Below are positions 1 to 9,656 of a stretch of 64,000 nt of DNA, piece by piece. The stretch lies in NCBI RefSeq assembly GCF_000687455.2, contig NZ_JGVW01000011.1:38218-102217 (forward strand). The letters are read 5' to 3'. This DNA is from Burkholderia sp. lig30. GTDB lineage: Bacteria; Pseudomonadota; Gammaproteobacteria; Burkholderiales; Burkholderiaceae. The notes below the pieces were generated by a model, which saw only the letters and a list, made by a program, of their open reading frames with translations, did not search any database and had not been told where the DNA came from. Position 1 is the first letter of the stretch, and each line of letters opens with the position of its first letter. Both the position numbers and the translations under genes were made by a program.

Positions 1-1
1 G

Positions 2-1252
2 CAGGGCGCGAAGGCGCCGACGCAGCGCTTCGTCGACCGGTTCGCGCAGGTCTATACGCCGATCGTCTTCGCGATCGCGCTGCTGGTCGCGGTCGCGCCG
101 CCGCTGGTCGCGGGCGGCGCGTGGCACGACTGGGTCTACCGCGCGCTGGTGCTGCTGGTGATCGCATGTCCGTGCGCGCTCGTGATCTCGACGCCGGTGA
201 CGATCGTGTCGGGCCTCGCGGCCGCGGCGCGACGCGGCATTCTCGTGAAGGGCGGCATCTATCTGGAAGAAGGGCGCAAGCTCGCATGGCTCGCACTCGA
301 CAAGACCGGCACGATCACGCACGGCAAGCCGGTGCAGACCGATTTCGAGATGCGGGCGGCGGATGTCGACGCCGCGCGCGTGCAGCATCTGGCTGCGAGC
401 CTCGCCGCGCGTTCCGATCACCCGGTGTCGCAGGCGGTCGCGGCGGCCGGACGGGCGGCGGTCCCGCAACCGTTCGCCGACGTGCAGGACTTCGAGGCGC
501 TCGTCGGGCGCGGCGTGCGCGGCACGATCGGCGGCGCCGGCTACTGGCTCGGCAATCACCGGCTCGTCGAGGAACTGGGGCGCTGCTCGCGCGCGCTGGA
601 GGCGCAGCTCGACACGCTCGAGCGGCAGGGCAAGAGCGTCGTGATGCTGATTGACGACACGCGCGTGCTGGCGGTGTTCGCGGTGGCCGACACGATCAAG
701 GACTCGAGCCGCGCGGCGATCGCCGAGCTGCACGCGCTCGGCATCCGGACGGCGATGCTGACGGGCGACAACCCGCACACCGCGCAGGCGATCGCGGGCC
801 AGGTCGGCATCGACGACGCGCGCGGCAACCAGCTTCCCGAAGACAAGCTCGCGGCGGTCGAGGAACTGGCCGCGGGGCCGGGTGCGGTGGGCATGGTCGG
901 CGACGGGATCAACGACGCGCCGGCGCTCGCGCGGGCCGACATCGGTTTCGCGATGGGCGCGATGGGTACCGATACCGCGATCGAGACCGCAGATGTCGCG
1001 CTGATGGACGACGATCTGCGCAAGATCCCGGCGTTCGTGCGGCTGTCGCGCACGACGCATCGCGTGCTGGTGCAGAACATCGCGTTCGCGCTCGGTGTGA
1101 AGCTGGTGTTTCTCGCGCTCACCGTCGCCGGTTTCGGGACGATGTGGATGGCGGTGTTCGCCGACGCGGGCGCGAGCCTGATCGTCGTCGGCAACGGGCT
1201 GCGCCTGCTGTCCTCCAACGGGATTGCCCGCGGCGCGCGCGCCGGCCAGTGA
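2..1252 (+). CDS. Heavy-metal translocating P1B-type ATPase, 3' part only
   Basis: The reading frame is already open at the left edge, so the N-terminal metal-binding region and first membrane helices lie outside the window; about 416 residues are present. Visible landmarks in order are a membrane helix with the CPC metal-site motif (bases 167-175), the phosphorylated Asp in DKTGT (299-313), an SDHP motif typical of P1B pumps, TGDN of the ATP-binding domain, the hinge GDGINDAP, and two C-terminal helices. CPC plus HP places it among ZntA/CadA-like Zn/Cd/Pb exporters rather than K or Ca pumps. Known for the family: ATP-driven efflux from cytoplasm to periplasm. The exact metal is an inference. 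No metal-responsive regulator is visible downstream. Confidence 0.92.
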   Translation, partial: QGAKAPTQRFVDRFAQVYTPIVFAIALLVAVAPPLVAGGAWHDWVYRALVLLVIACPCALVISTPVTIVSGLAAAARRGILVKGGIYLEEGRKLAWLALDKTGTITHGKPVQTDFEMRAADVDAARVQHLAASLAARSDHPVSQAVAAAGRAAVPQPFADVQDFEALVGRGVRGTIGGAGYWLGNHRLVEELGRCSRALEAQLDTLERQGKSVVMLIDDTRVLAVFAVADTIKDSSRAAIAELHALGIRTAMLTGDNPHTAQAIAGQVGIDDARGNQLPEDKLAAVEELAAGPGAVGMVGDGINDAPALARADIGFAMGAMGTDTAIETADVALMDDDLRKIPAFVRLSRTTHRVLVQNIAFALGVKLVFLALTVAGFGTMWMAVFADAGASLIVVGNGLRLLSSNGIARGARAGQ

Positions 1253-1258
1253 CGCGCG

Positions 1259-1627
1259 TCAGCGCAGCGGCACGTGGATGTCGGTCAGCAGATCCTCGGG
1301 CGCGGTGGTGCCGGGCATGTTCACGTACAGCTCGAACGGCGGCGCGTCGGCGCCACCGCGGCCCGACTGCGGCAGCCATTCCCGGTACAGCCACCGGTAC
1401 GCTTCCTTCATCTCCGGATAAGGCCCGCTGTGGCGCAGCACCGCGTAATCGCCGCCGCGCAGCGTGATGCGCACGACGGGCGGTGTGGCGTCGGTCGTCG
1501 CAGCCAGCGGGACGATGCACGCTTGCGAGCGGAGCTGCGCGGCCGGCACGGCATCCGGATTGTCGTGGAACACGCCGATCCAGCGCGTCGCCGCCGCGAT
1601 CGATGCGCGGCTTTCCGGGAAGCGACG
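1259..1627 (-). pseudogene. GyrI-like/AraC effector-binding domain, 5'-truncated remnant
   Basis: The minus strand encodes the C-terminal two thirds of a GyrI-like small-molecule-binding domain (SbmC/AraC_E_bind type), with the family stretch GVFHDNPDAVPAAQLRSQ and the downstream LRGGDYAVLRHSGPY strand. Homology appears to continue upstream of the only possible start (GTG at 1573) for about 19 codons, until an in-frame TGA at 1628-1630. The N-terminal strand-helix expected in a roughly 155-residue protein is therefore absent. The next frame upstream does not restore a recognisable N-terminus. A 104-residue product from the GTG is possible but would be an incomplete fold. I read it as a decaying gene, with moderate certainty. 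Confidence 0.55.
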
Positions 1628-1826
1628 TCAGATTGGCGGAATCAGGTTCGAATCGCTTCATTTTTCCGCCTAAAGTTAATGACGGTGACGCCGGCTGAAG
1701 CCGTTATTTCCGTCATGTCGGTCATGCAGGTTCGCAGGAGCGGCAACGCACGTTTTCGAAGTACGCAGGTCGTTCGTCGATGTTCAATCGCAACACTCGT
1801 CACGCCACGTTTTCGGGAGAGAAGAA

Positions 1827-3290
1827 ATGGATGCATCCAGCTTCATCACGTCGCTGCAGACCACGCTAGGGGGCTACCTGCCCAAGATCGCCGGCGCGAT
1901 CGGCATACTGGTGATCGGCTGGCTGATCGCCGTGGCGGTGCGGGCGGGCACGCTCCAGCTGCTCGCCGCGCTGAAGGTCGACCGGCGCATCACCGAAAGC
2001 ACGGGGCAGGGCGCGTACGTCGAGCGCATCGTCGCGGGCGGGCTGTTCTGGCTCGTGCTGCTCGTCACCGCGGTCGGCATCTTCAACGTGCTCAACCTGT
2101 ACGCGGTCTCCAATCCTTTCTCGCTGCTCGTCACCCACATCGTCGACTATCTGCCGAACCTGATCGGCGGGGCGGCGCTCGCGCTGATCGCGTGGCTGAT
2201 CGCGTCGCTGCTGCGCAGCGTCGCCGGCCGCCTGCTGAAGGCGGGCGGCCTCGACGACAGGCTGTCGGCGAGCGCCGGCATGCGTCCGATGAGCGGCTAT
2301 CTCGGCGACGTGCTGTTCTGGCTCGTGATCCTGATGTTCCTGCCGGCGATCCTGTCCGCGTTCGCGCTGTCCGGCCTGCTCGCGCCGGTGCAGGGGATGG
2401 TCGACAAGCTGCTCGCGATCGTGCCGAACCTGTTCGCCGCGGCGGTGATCGGCTTCGTCGGCTGGATCGTCGCACGCGTGCTGCGCGGGCTCGTCACCAA
2501 CCTGCTCGTCGCGGCGGGCGCCGACAAGCTGACGCAAAACCTCGAAAGCCCGACACCTGTGCGCGTGTCGAGCCTGGTCGGAACGATCGTCTATGTGTTC
2601 GTGTTCGTGCCGACGCTGATCTCCGCGCTCGACGCGCTGAAGATCGACGCGATCTCGCACCCGGCGACCAACATGCTCAACCAGTTCCTCGGCGCGGTGC
2701 CGGACATCGTCGCGGCCGTCGTGATCGTGCTCGTCACGTTCTACTTCGCGCGCTTCGTCGCGTCGCTCGCGCAGAAGCTGCTGGTCGCGGCGGGCGTCGA
2801 CGGGCTGCCGGACGTGCTGGGCGTCGAGCGCGTGTTTGCCGGGATGCTGCAGCCGTCGCTCTTGGCCGCGCGCCTGATCGTGTTCTTCGCGATGCTGTTC
2901 GCCGCCGTCGAGGCCGCCAACCGGCTCGGCTTCACGCAGGTGCGCGACGTCGTCACGCTGTTCATCGAATTCGGCGCGCACGTGCTGATGGGGGGCGTGA
3001 TCCTGGTGATCGGCTTCTGGCTCGCGGGCCTCGCACGCCGCGTGATCCAGCAGGCGGACCGCGAGCACAGCGTGCTGTTCGCGCGCATCGCGCAGTTCGC
3101 GATCCTCGGCCTCGTGTTCGCGATGGGGCTGCGCGCGATGGGCATCGCGAACGAGATCGTGCAGCTCGCGTTCGGCCTCGTGCTCGGCGCGATCGCGGTG
3201 GCGGTCGCGCTGTCGTTCGGCCTCGGCGGCCGCGAGGCGGCGGGCAAGCTGCTCGACCGCTGGTTCAACCAGCGCCGCGGCGGCGAATGA
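1827..3290 (+). CDS. Mechanosensitive channel-type membrane protein with repeated TM helices
   Basis: Encodes 487 residues, nearly all hydrophobic. Several pairs of helices recur with a similar pattern (LP.I.GA..ILVIGW.IA near residues 18-36, LPNLIGGAALALIAWLIA near 109-126, VPNLFAAAVIGFVGWIVA near 199-216, VPDIVAAVVIVLVTFYFAR near 291-309). These are the conserved TM-helix repeats of small-conductance channel relatives (CmpX-like). The C-terminal glycine-rich segment (ALSFGLGGREAAGKLLDRW) resembles the MscS pore/beta-domain junction, but a full MscS beta domain is absent. Start ATG 1827 follows GGGAGAGAAG. It stands alone. The family is linked to turgor or membrane-stress sensing; channel activity here is inferred. 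Confidence 0.85.
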   Translation: MDASSFITSLQTTLGGYLPKIAGAIGILVIGWLIAVAVRAGTLQLLAALKVDRRITESTGQGAYVERIVAGGLFWLVLLVTAVGIFNVLNLYAVSNPFSLLVTHIVDYLPNLIGGAALALIAWLIASLLRSVAGRLLKAGGLDDRLSASAGMRPMSGYLGDVLFWLVILMFLPAILSAFALSGLLAPVQGMVDKLLAIVPNLFAAAVIGFVGWIVARVLRGLVTNLLVAAGADKLTQNLESPTPVRVSSLVGTIVYVFVFVPTLISALDALKIDAISHPATNMLNQFLGAVPDIVAAVVIVLVTFYFARFVASLAQKLLVAAGVDGLPDVLGVERVFAGMLQPSLLAARLIVFFAMLFAAVEAANRLGFTQVRDVVTLFIEFGAHVLMGGVILVIGFWLAGLARRVIQQADREHSVLFARIAQFAILGLVFAMGLRAMGIANEIVQLAFGLVLGAIAVAVALSFGLGGREAAGKLLDRWFNQRRGGE

Positions 3291-3463
3291 GCGGCGTGCG
3301 CGGCGCGCGATCCGATGGTGAGCGATCCAGATTGTCGCGCGTCACTGTCGCGCTTCGCGATGCGGGCGTTTGCGCCGGTGAAATGCCGGCGCGGACCTTT
3401 GCCGAATTTCGATAACACGTCGATTAATGACTCTCTAGCATCGATTCCCAGTTGCGCAGGCCG

Positions 3464-3487
3464 GCCTGCCGGGTTGATCCGGCAGGC
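3464..3487 (+). other. 9-bp hairpin upstream of the ethanolamine permease
   Basis: Perfect inverted repeat GCCTGCCGG (3464-3472) and CCGGCAGGC (3479-3487) with a 6-nt loop, ending about 30 bp before the permease start. There is no T-tract, so it is either a weak terminator of the channel gene or a leader hairpin. Confidence 0.3.
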
Positions 3488-3518
3488 GAGCGGCCCGCGA
3501 TCCTTGAGGAGAACATCG

Positions 3519-4928
3519 ATGAAAGCAGAGTCGAATGGCCGGCCCGCCGCCGGCAACGCAGCCGGCCAGCCCGCGCTGCAGCAGACGCTCGGAACCTGGC
3601 AGTTGTGGGGCATCGCGGTCGGTCTCGTGATCTCCGGGGAATACTTCGGCTGGAGCTACGGCTGGGCGAGCGCCGGCACGCTGGGCTTCGTCGTCACCGC
3701 GCTGTTCGTCGCGGCGATGTACACGACCTTTATTTTCAGCTTCACCGAGCTGACGACGTCGATCCCGCACGCGGGCGGCCCGTTCGCCTACGCCCGTCGC
3801 GCGTTCGGCCCGACGGGCGGCTTTATTGCGGGCGCGGCGACGCTCGTCGAATTCGTGTTCGCGCCGCCGGCAATCGCGCTCGCGATCGGCGCCTACCTGC
3901 ACGTGCAGTTCCCGGGGCTGGAACCGAAGCACGCGGCGATGGGCGCGTATCTCGTCTTCATGGCGCTCAATATCGTCGGCGTGCAGATCGCCGCGACGTT
4001 CGAGCTCGTCGTCACGCTGTTCGCGATCTTCGAGCTGCTCGTGTTCATGGGCGTCGTGTCGCCGGGCTTCGCGTGGAGCCACTTCGCGAAGGGCGGCTGG
4101 GGCGGGGCAGATCACTTCAGCGTCGGCGCGTTCCACGGGATGTTCGCCGCGATTCCGTTCGCGATCTGGTTCTTCCTCGCGATCGAGGGCGTCGCGATGG
4201 CCGCCGAGGAAGCGAAGAACCCGAAGCGCTCGATCCCGATCGCGTACGTCGCCGGCATCCTGACGCTCGTCGTGCTCGCGATCGGCGTGATGGTGTTCGC
4301 GGGCGGCGCGGGCGACTGGACCCAGCTCGCGAACATCAACGACCCGCTGCCGCAGGCGATGAAGTACATCGTCGGCGCGAACAGCGGCTGGATGCACATG
4401 CTCGTGTGGCTCGGGCTGTTCGGCCTCGTCGCGTCGTTCCACGGGATCATCCTCGGCTATTCGCGCCAGATCTTCGCGCTTGCCCGCGAAGGCTACCTGC
4501 CGGAATGGCTCGCGAAGGTACATCCGCGCTTCAAGACCCCGTATCGCGCGATCATCGCGGGCGGCGTGGTCGGCATCGCGGCGATCTACAGCGACGAGCT
4601 GATCCAGTTCGGCGGCCAGACGCTGACCGCGAACATCGTGACGATGTCGGTGTTCGGCGCGATCGTGATGTATATCGTCAGCATGGCCGCGCTGTTCAAG
4701 CTGCGCCGCACGCAGCCCGGCATGGCGCGGCCGTTCCGCGCGCCGCTGTATCCGTACTTCCCGGCGTTCGCGATCGTTGCCGCGCTGATCTGCCTCGGCA
4801 CGATGGTGTACTTCAACGGGCTGGTCGCGCTGGTGTTCGTCGGGTTCCTCGCGATCGGCTATGCGTATTTCCTGGCGACCCGCGCGCAGCGCGCGAGCGC
4901 GCCCGGCGACACGCTGCTGGAAGAATGA
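3519..4928 (+). CDS. eat: Ethanolamine permease (EAT-type amino acid/polyamine transporter)
   Basis: 469 residues with about twelve membrane helices of the APC superfamily. The N-terminal QTLGTWQLWGIAVGLVISGEYFGWSYGW is the signature of EAT-family ethanolamine permeases, followed by helices up to VGFLAIGYAYFLATRA. Start ATG 3519 is chosen over upstream in-frame options because it follows TTGAGGAGA at normal spacing and matches the family N-terminus. It lies 72 bp before eutB, the next gene on the same strand, so substrate uptake and deamination are probably co-expressed. It brings ethanolamine across the inner membrane for EutBC. Confidence 0.92.
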   Translation: MKAESNGRPAAGNAAGQPALQQTLGTWQLWGIAVGLVISGEYFGWSYGWASAGTLGFVVTALFVAAMYTTFIFSFTELTTSIPHAGGPFAYARRAFGPTGGFIAGAATLVEFVFAPPAIALAIGAYLHVQFPGLEPKHAAMGAYLVFMALNIVGVQIAATFELVVTLFAIFELLVFMGVVSPGFAWSHFAKGGWGGADHFSVGAFHGMFAAIPFAIWFFLAIEGVAMAAEEAKNPKRSIPIAYVAGILTLVVLAIGVMVFAGGAGDWTQLANINDPLPQAMKYIVGANSGWMHMLVWLGLFGLVASFHGIILGYSRQIFALAREGYLPEWLAKVHPRFKTPYRAIIAGGVVGIAAIYSDELIQFGGQTLTANIVTMSVFGAIVMYIVSMAALFKLRRTQPGMARPFRAPLYPYFPAFAIVAALICLGTMVYFNGLVALVFVGFLAIGYAYFLATRAQRASAPGDTLLEE

Positions 4929-5000
4929 ACGGCCGTCGACACGGCATCCGGCGCGCCCCGTGACGGGGCGCGCCGTCGGCTTTGCAAGGAGACTCGCACG

Positions 5001-6398
5001 ATGTCCTGGACAGAGACGATCGGTCCGCGCACCTACCGGTTCGCCGACCTGAAGACGCTGCTCGCGAAGGCGAGCCCGCTGCGTTCCGGCGACCAGCTCG
5101 CCGGCGTCGCGGCGGCGAGCGAGGAGGAGCGCGTCGCCGCGAAGATCGCCCTGGCGGGCACGCCGCTCAAGGCGTTCCTGAACGAAACGGTGATTCCGTA
5201 CGAGGACGACGAGATCACCCGTCTGATCGTCGACGATCACGATGCCCGCGCATTCGCCGGGATCTCGCACCTGACGGTCGGCGACTTCCGCAACTGGCTG
5301 CTGTCGGGCGCGGTCGACGCCGTCGCGCTCGAACGCATCGCACCGGGTCTCACGCCGGAGATGGTTGCCGCGGTGTCGAAGCTGATGCGCAACCAGGACC
5401 TGATCGCGGTCGCGCGCAAGCGCCGCGTCGTCACGCGGTTTCGCAACACGGTCGGCCTGCCGGGCCGGATGTCGGTGCGGCTGCAGCCGAATCATCCGAC
5501 CGACGACGTGAAAGGCATCGCCGCGTCGATGCTCGACGGGCTGATGTACGGCTGCGGCGACGCGATGATCGGCATCAACCCGGCGACCGACAGCCTCGCC
5601 GCGATCGTCAGGCTGCTCGAGATGATCGACACGTTCCGCGAGCGCTACCGCGTGCCGACCCAGTCGTGCGTGCTCACGCACGTGACCAACACGATCGCCG
5701 CGATCGAGAAGGGCGCGCCGGTCGATCTGGTGTTCCAGTCGATCGCCGGCACCGAGAAGGCGAATGCGAGCTTCGGGATTTCGCTCGCGCTGCTCGCCGA
5801 GGCGCGCGAGGCGGCGCTGTCGCTCAGGCGCGGCACCGTCGGCGACAACCTGATGTACTTCGAGACGGGGCAAGGCAGCGCGCTGTCGGCGAACGCGCAT
5901 CACGGCGTCGATCAGCAGACCTGCGAAGTGCGCGCATATGGAGTCGCACGCAAGTTCTCGCCGTTTCTCGTCAACACGGTGGTCGGCTTCATCGGCCCGG
6001 AATACCTGTACGACGGCAAGCAGATCATCCGCGCGGGCCTCGAGGATCACTTCTGCGGCAAGCTGCTCGGCGTGCCGATGGGCTGCGACATCTGCTACAC
6101 GAACCACGCGGAAGCCGACCAGGACGACATGGATACGCTGCTCACGCTGCTCGGCGCGGCTGGCATCAACTTCATCATGGGGATTCCCGGTGCGGACGAC
6201 GTGATGCTGAACTATCAGAGCACGTCGTTTCACGATGCGTTGTACGTGCGCGAGCTGCTCGGCCTGCGCCGCGCGCCGGAATTCGAGGAGTGGCTGGAGA
6301 CGATGGAGATCGCCGACGCGCGCGGCGCGCTGCTTCCCGCGTCGCCGCGCCAGCCGCTGCTCGCGGGTGCGAACGAATGGATGGGGCTTTCCGCATGA
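5001..6398 (+). CDS. eutB: Ethanolamine ammonia-lyase, large (catalytic) subunit
   Basis: 465 residues, close to the usual 453-465. EutB is a TIM-barrel, adenosylcobalamin-dependent enzyme that with EutC converts ethanolamine to acetaldehyde and ammonia. Conserved stretches visible are PGRMSVRLQPNHPTDD (substrate-binding loop), FQSIAGTEKANASFGI, YFETGQGSALSANAHHGVDQQTCEVRAYG and MGCDICYTNHAEADQDDMD. Start ATG 5001 follows AAGGAGACTCGCACG. Its stop overlaps the eutC start (ATGA), implying translational coupling. No eut shell-protein genes are nearby, so this is the cytosolic pathway found in Pseudomonas and Burkholderia. Acetaldehyde is probably passed to the aldehyde dehydrogenase encoded at 7424. 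Confidence 0.97.
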   Translation: MSWTETIGPRTYRFADLKTLLAKASPLRSGDQLAGVAAASEEERVAAKIALAGTPLKAFLNETVIPYEDDEITRLIVDDHDARAFAGISHLTVGDFRNWLLSGAVDAVALERIAPGLTPEMVAAVSKLMRNQDLIAVARKRRVVTRFRNTVGLPGRMSVRLQPNHPTDDVKGIAASMLDGLMYGCGDAMIGINPATDSLAAIVRLLEMIDTFRERYRVPTQSCVLTHVTNTIAAIEKGAPVDLVFQSIAGTEKANASFGISLALLAEAREAALSLRRGTVGDNLMYFETGQGSALSANAHHGVDQQTCEVRAYGVARKFSPFLVNTVVGFIGPEYLYDGKQIIRAGLEDHFCGKLLGVPMGCDICYTNHAEADQDDMDTLLTLLGAAGINFIMGIPGADDVMLNYQSTSFHDALYVRELLGLRRAPEFEEWLETMEIADARGALLPASPRQPLLAGANEWMGLSA

Positions 6399-7192
6399 GC
6401 GATGCCGTCGACAAGAATCCGTGGGGAGAGCTGAAGGCTTTCACGAACGCGCGGATCGCGCTCGGCCGCGCGGGCAACAGCCTGCCGACCGCGCCGCTGC
6501 TCGCGTTCAACCTGTCGCACGCGCAGGCGCGCGACGCGGTGCATCAGCCGCTCGATGCCGACGCGCTGCGGCGCGCGATCGAAGCGGCAGGCTTCCCGAC
6601 GCTCGGCGTGCAGAGCGCCGCGCCGGACCGCCAGCATTACCTGCGCCGGCCGGACCTCGGCCGCACGCTGTCCGATGACGGCCGCGCGCTGCTCGCCGGC
6701 TACGGCGCCGCGCTCGACGACGCGCCCGATGTCGTGTTCGTCGTCGGCGACGGGCTGTCGGCATTCGCGGCGGAGAAGCAGGCGCTGCCGCTGCTGCAGG
6801 CGGTGCGGCCGCGGCTTGACGCGGATGGCTGGCGGATCGGGCCGGTCGTCGTCGCGCGGCAGGCGCGCGTCGCGCTCGGCGACGAGATCGGCGAGCTGCT
6901 TCGCGCGCGGCTCGTCGCGATCCTGATCGGCGAGCGGCCCGGCCTGAGCTCGCCGGACAGCCTCGGCGTCTATCTCACTCATGCGCCGAAGGTCGGCTGC
7001 CATGACGCGCAGCGCAACTGCATCTCGAACGTACGGCCCGAGGGGTTGCCATACGACGCGGCTGCGCACAAGCTGCACTACCTGATGACGCATGCGCGGC
7101 GCCTGGGCCTGACGGGGGTCGGGCTGAAGGACGACAGCGATGCGCTGCTGCCGGATGCAGACGCAAGCGTGGGACGGCTCGGCCCGGCGTGA
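6395..7192 (+). CDS. eutC: Ethanolamine ammonia-lyase, small subunit
   Basis: 265 residues, at the short end for EutC (E. coli about 295). It carries the expected TNARIALGRAGNSLPT N-terminal segment and the cobalamin-binding Rossmann-like core (VVFVVGDGLSAFA, LVAILIGERPGLSSPDSLGVYLTHAPKVGCHDAQRNCISNVRPEGL). Start ATG 6395 overlaps the eutB stop by 4 bp; longer in-frame extensions would run inside eutB and are not real. It forms the EutBC holoenzyme with the upstream product and contributes to B12 binding. Confidence 0.97.
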   Translation: MSDAVDKNPWGELKAFTNARIALGRAGNSLPTAPLLAFNLSHAQARDAVHQPLDADALRRAIEAAGFPTLGVQSAAPDRQHYLRRPDLGRTLSDDGRALLAGYGAALDDAPDVVFVVGDGLSAFAAEKQALPLLQAVRPRLDADGWRIGPVVVARQARVALGDEIGELLRARLVAILIGERPGLSSPDSLGVYLTHAPKVGCHDAQRNCISNVRPEGLPYDAAAHKLHYLMTHARRLGLTGVGLKDDSDALLPDADASVGRLGPA

Positions 7193-7222
7193 CGACGCGG
7201 CTGCGTCGTCAGCCCGCCGATC

Positions 7223-7311
7223 GCTGTTTGAAATTGGAGCGTCCCGTTCCGGGCGGATCAGTAGTGCTGTTCAAGATTGGAGCAGATGCCGGACGGTGGG
7301 GCACCTGCCCC
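7223..7311 (+). promoter_or_regulatory. Probable activator-binding region: direct repeat plus palindrome
   Basis: Two 18-bp direct repeats, GCTGTTTGAAATTGGAGC (7223-7240) and GCTGTTCAAGATTGGAGC (7266-7283), match at 15 of 18 positions and lie 43 bp apart, about four helical turns. They are followed by the palindrome GGGGCA-CC-TGCCCC (7298-7311). They sit 35-125 bp upstream of a sigma-54 promoter, where an AAA+ enhancer-binding protein is expected to bind. The cognate activator is not encoded in this window; an AcoR-like protein is a guess. Confidence 0.55.
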
Positions 7312-7346
7312 GCCGCACAGGCCTGCATCCACCGTGGTTTTTCCGT

Positions 7347-7363
7347 TTGGCACGCATGTTGCT
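7347..7363 (+). promoter_or_regulatory. Sigma-54 (RpoN) -24/-12 promoter
   Basis: TTGGCACGCATGTTGCT fits the RpoN consensus (TTGGCACG-N4-TTGCW) at every conserved position, with correct GG-to-GC spacing. It lies about 60 bp upstream of the aldehyde dehydrogenase start and reads towards it. Transcription should therefore need an enhancer-binding activator. Confidence 0.85.
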
Positions 7364-7423
7364 GATGCATGAACGCGCAACAGGCGCAGCAATCCGACAA
7401 GCATGATGACCAGGAGACACGTG

Positions 7424-8950
7424 ATGAACCCGTTTGACCTGAAGCAGCTGGGCCTCGACGTCGACTATCCGTACCGTCAGCAGTACGACAATTACATCGG
7501 GGGCAAGTGGGTTCCTCCGGCCAGCGGCGAGTATTTCGACAACGTCTCGCCGATCAACGGCAAGCCGTTCTGCCGCGTGCCGCGCTCGAACGCCGCCGAC
7601 ATCGAGGCCGCGATCGACGCCGCCCATGCCGCACGGCGCAAGTGGAGCAAGACCTCGGTGGCCGAGCGCGCGAACCTGCTGCTGGCCGCGGCCGACCGCA
7701 TGGAACAGCACCTGAAGCTGCTCGCCGTCGCGGAAACGATCGACAACGGCAAGCCGCTGCGCGAGACGATGGCCGCCGACCTGCCGCTCGCCGTCGACCA
7801 CTTCCGCTATTTCGCGGGCTGCATCCGCGCGCAGGAAGGCGGGATCTCGGAAATCGACGACAACACGGTCGCGTACCACTTCCACGAGCCGCTCGGCGTC
7901 GTCGGCCAGATCATTCCGTGGAACTTCCCGCTGCTGATGGCGGCCTGGAAGCTCGCGCCGGCGCTCGCGGCCGGCTGCTGCGTCGTGATGAAACCCGCCG
8001 AGCAGACCCCGGCTTCGGTGCTCGTGCTGATGGAGCTGATCGGCGACCTGTTCCCGGCCGGCGTGGTCAACATCGTCAACGGCTTCGGCAAGGAAGCGGG
8101 TGAAGCGCTGGCGACGAGCAAGCGCATCGCGAAGATCGCGTTCACCGGCTCGACGCCGGTCGGCAAGCACATCCTGCGCTCGGCGGCCGAGAACCTGATC
8201 CCGTCGACGGTCGAGCTGGGCGGCAAGAGCCCGAACATCTTCTTCGCCGACGTGCTGGACCAGGAAGACGCGTTCCTCGACAAGGCGCTCGAAGGGCTCG
8301 CGATGTTCGCGTTGAACCAGGGCGAGGTCTGCACCTGTCCGTCGCGCGTGCTGATCCAGGAGTCGATCTACGACCGCTTCATCGAGAAGGCGGTGGCCCG
8401 CGTCGAACGCATCAAGGCCGGCCACCCGCTCGACATGCAGACGATGATCGGCGCGCAGGCTTCGCAGCAGCAGCTCGACAAGATCCTGTCGTACATCGAC
8501 ATCGGCCGCGGCGAAGGCGCGCAATGCCTGACGGGCGGCGAGCGCTCGGCACCGGGCGCGGATCTCGGCACGGGCTTCTACGTGAAGCCGACGATGCTGC
8601 TCGGCAACAACACGATGCGCGTGTTCCAGGAAGAGATCTTCGGGCCGGTGGCGTCGGTGATGACGTTCAAGGACGAGCAGCACGCGATCGAACTGGCCAA
8701 CGACACGTACTTCGGCCTCGGCGCCGGCGTCTGGACGCGCAACGGCACGCGCGCATACCGGATGGGCCGCGAGATCGAGGCGGGGCGCGTGTGGACCAAC
8801 TGCTACCACCTGTACCCCGCGCACGCGGCGTTCGGCGGTTACAAGCAGTCGGGCATCGGCCGCGAGACGCACAAGATGGCGCTGTCGAACTACCAGCAGA
8901 CGAAGTGCCTGCTCGTCAGCTACCAGGCCGAAGCGCTCGGGTTCTTCTGA
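7424..8950 (+). CDS. NAD-dependent aldehyde dehydrogenase (ExaC/AcoD type)
   Basis: 508 residues of the ALDH superfamily. Visible: the cofactor-binding segment [49 protein letters not shown], the general-base Glu in [11 protein letters not shown], catalytic Cys303 in [18 protein letters not shown], and the C-terminal [12 protein letters not shown]. Start ATG 7424 follows CAGGAGACACGTG; an earlier ATG at 7403 lacks such a site. The [29 protein letters not shown] start is typical of acetaldehyde dehydrogenases used in ethanol, acetoin and ethanolamine catabolism. Downstream of eutBC it most likely oxidises acetaldehyde to acetate. A dedicated sigma-54 promoter separates its control from eutBC. 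Confidence 0.92.
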   Translation: MNPFDLKQLGLDVDYPYRQQYDNYIGGKWVPPASGEYFDNVSPINGKPFCRVPRSNAADIEAAIDAAHAARRKWSKTSVAERANLLLAAADRMEQHLKLLAVAETIDNGKPLRETMAADLPLAVDHFRYFAGCIRAQEGGISEIDDNTVAYHFHEPLGVVGQIIPWNFPLLMAAWKLAPALAAGCCVVMKPAEQTPASVLVLMELIGDLFPAGVVNIVNGFGKEAGEALATSKRIAKIAFTGSTPVGKHILRSAAENLIPSTVELGGKSPNIFFADVLDQEDAFLDKALEGLAMFALNQGEVCTCPSRVLIQESIYDRFIEKAVARVERIKAGHPLDMQTMIGAQASQQQLDKILSYIDIGRGEGAQCLTGGERSAPGADLGTGFYVKPTMLLGNNTMRVFQEEIFGPVASVMTFKDEQHAIELANDTYFGLGAGVWTRNGTRAYRMGREIEAGRVWTNCYHLYPAHAAFGGYKQSGIGRETHKMALSNYQQTKCLLVSYQAEALGFF

Positions 8951-8979
8951 TCGCCGGGCTCCGCGCCGACGTTGGCGCT

Positions 8980-9008
8980 CGCTGGGCCGCCGTGGCGGCG
9001 GCCCAGCG
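8980..9008 (+). terminator. GC-rich 12-bp hairpin after the aldehyde dehydrogenase gene
   Basis: Perfect 12-bp arms (8980-8991 and 8997-9008) with a 5-nt loop, about 30 bp after the stop codon. No U-tract follows, so it is either a weak terminator or a 3'-end stabilising structure. The rest of 9009-9656 is GC-rich with no convincing gene on either strand. Confidence 0.4.
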
Positions 9009-9656
9009 GTGAAGGATGGATACGGATCGGCGTGCACTGCGCGCGGGTTCGTCTGCCGCGCGCGTTGCCGGCGACGCGCGCGGCCGTGAGATGAGGCGGC
9101 GACCCGCCTTGGCGCCGGTCAGGCGGGGTTCGCCATGGAAGATTCGACTTCAATCTGTGTTCGGCACTTCGTGCCGACCTCCCGCGCGCGGCACCGGCGA
9201 ACCGGCCGCGCGCTGGCGCTTCGCCGCCGCCGGCGCAGCCGGTCGCGCGCAAGCGCAACGATCCGCCAGGCGGCCACGCGGCCGCTGGGCAGGTAAGGCG
9301 GCCCGGCCGGCACGCGACCGCCGCGCGGACGGGGGCAACGGAGACCGCGGCATCGCGCGGCTCGGTGTCGAAACGGCCGTCGATGCCGTGCGCCGATAGC
9401 CGACGCGCGTGCGTGATGTGCTTCGCGAGCCCCATGTGCTCAGTGTGTCCGTGTGCCCCGCATGCTCAGCATGCCCCGGCGGCTGGCGGGGGTGCACCAG
9501 CCGGGTGCGTGCCGCGCGCATCCTTGCCGGCGCGCGATTCGCATGGCGGGCGCGCAATCCCCGCACGGCGTGCGCGCGGCCCGAATCGTGCGGGATGCCC
9601 TCGTTTCGGCATGGGACTTGCGTCGCTGTCGGCATTCCTGCGAGTGGAAGGAGGGC

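Noticed and set aside
3435..6233. 932-codon minus-strand open frame opposite eat and eutB
   Set aside because: Arg/Asp/Ala-rich shadow of real genes in high-GC DNA; no motif, and the plus strand carries clear families.
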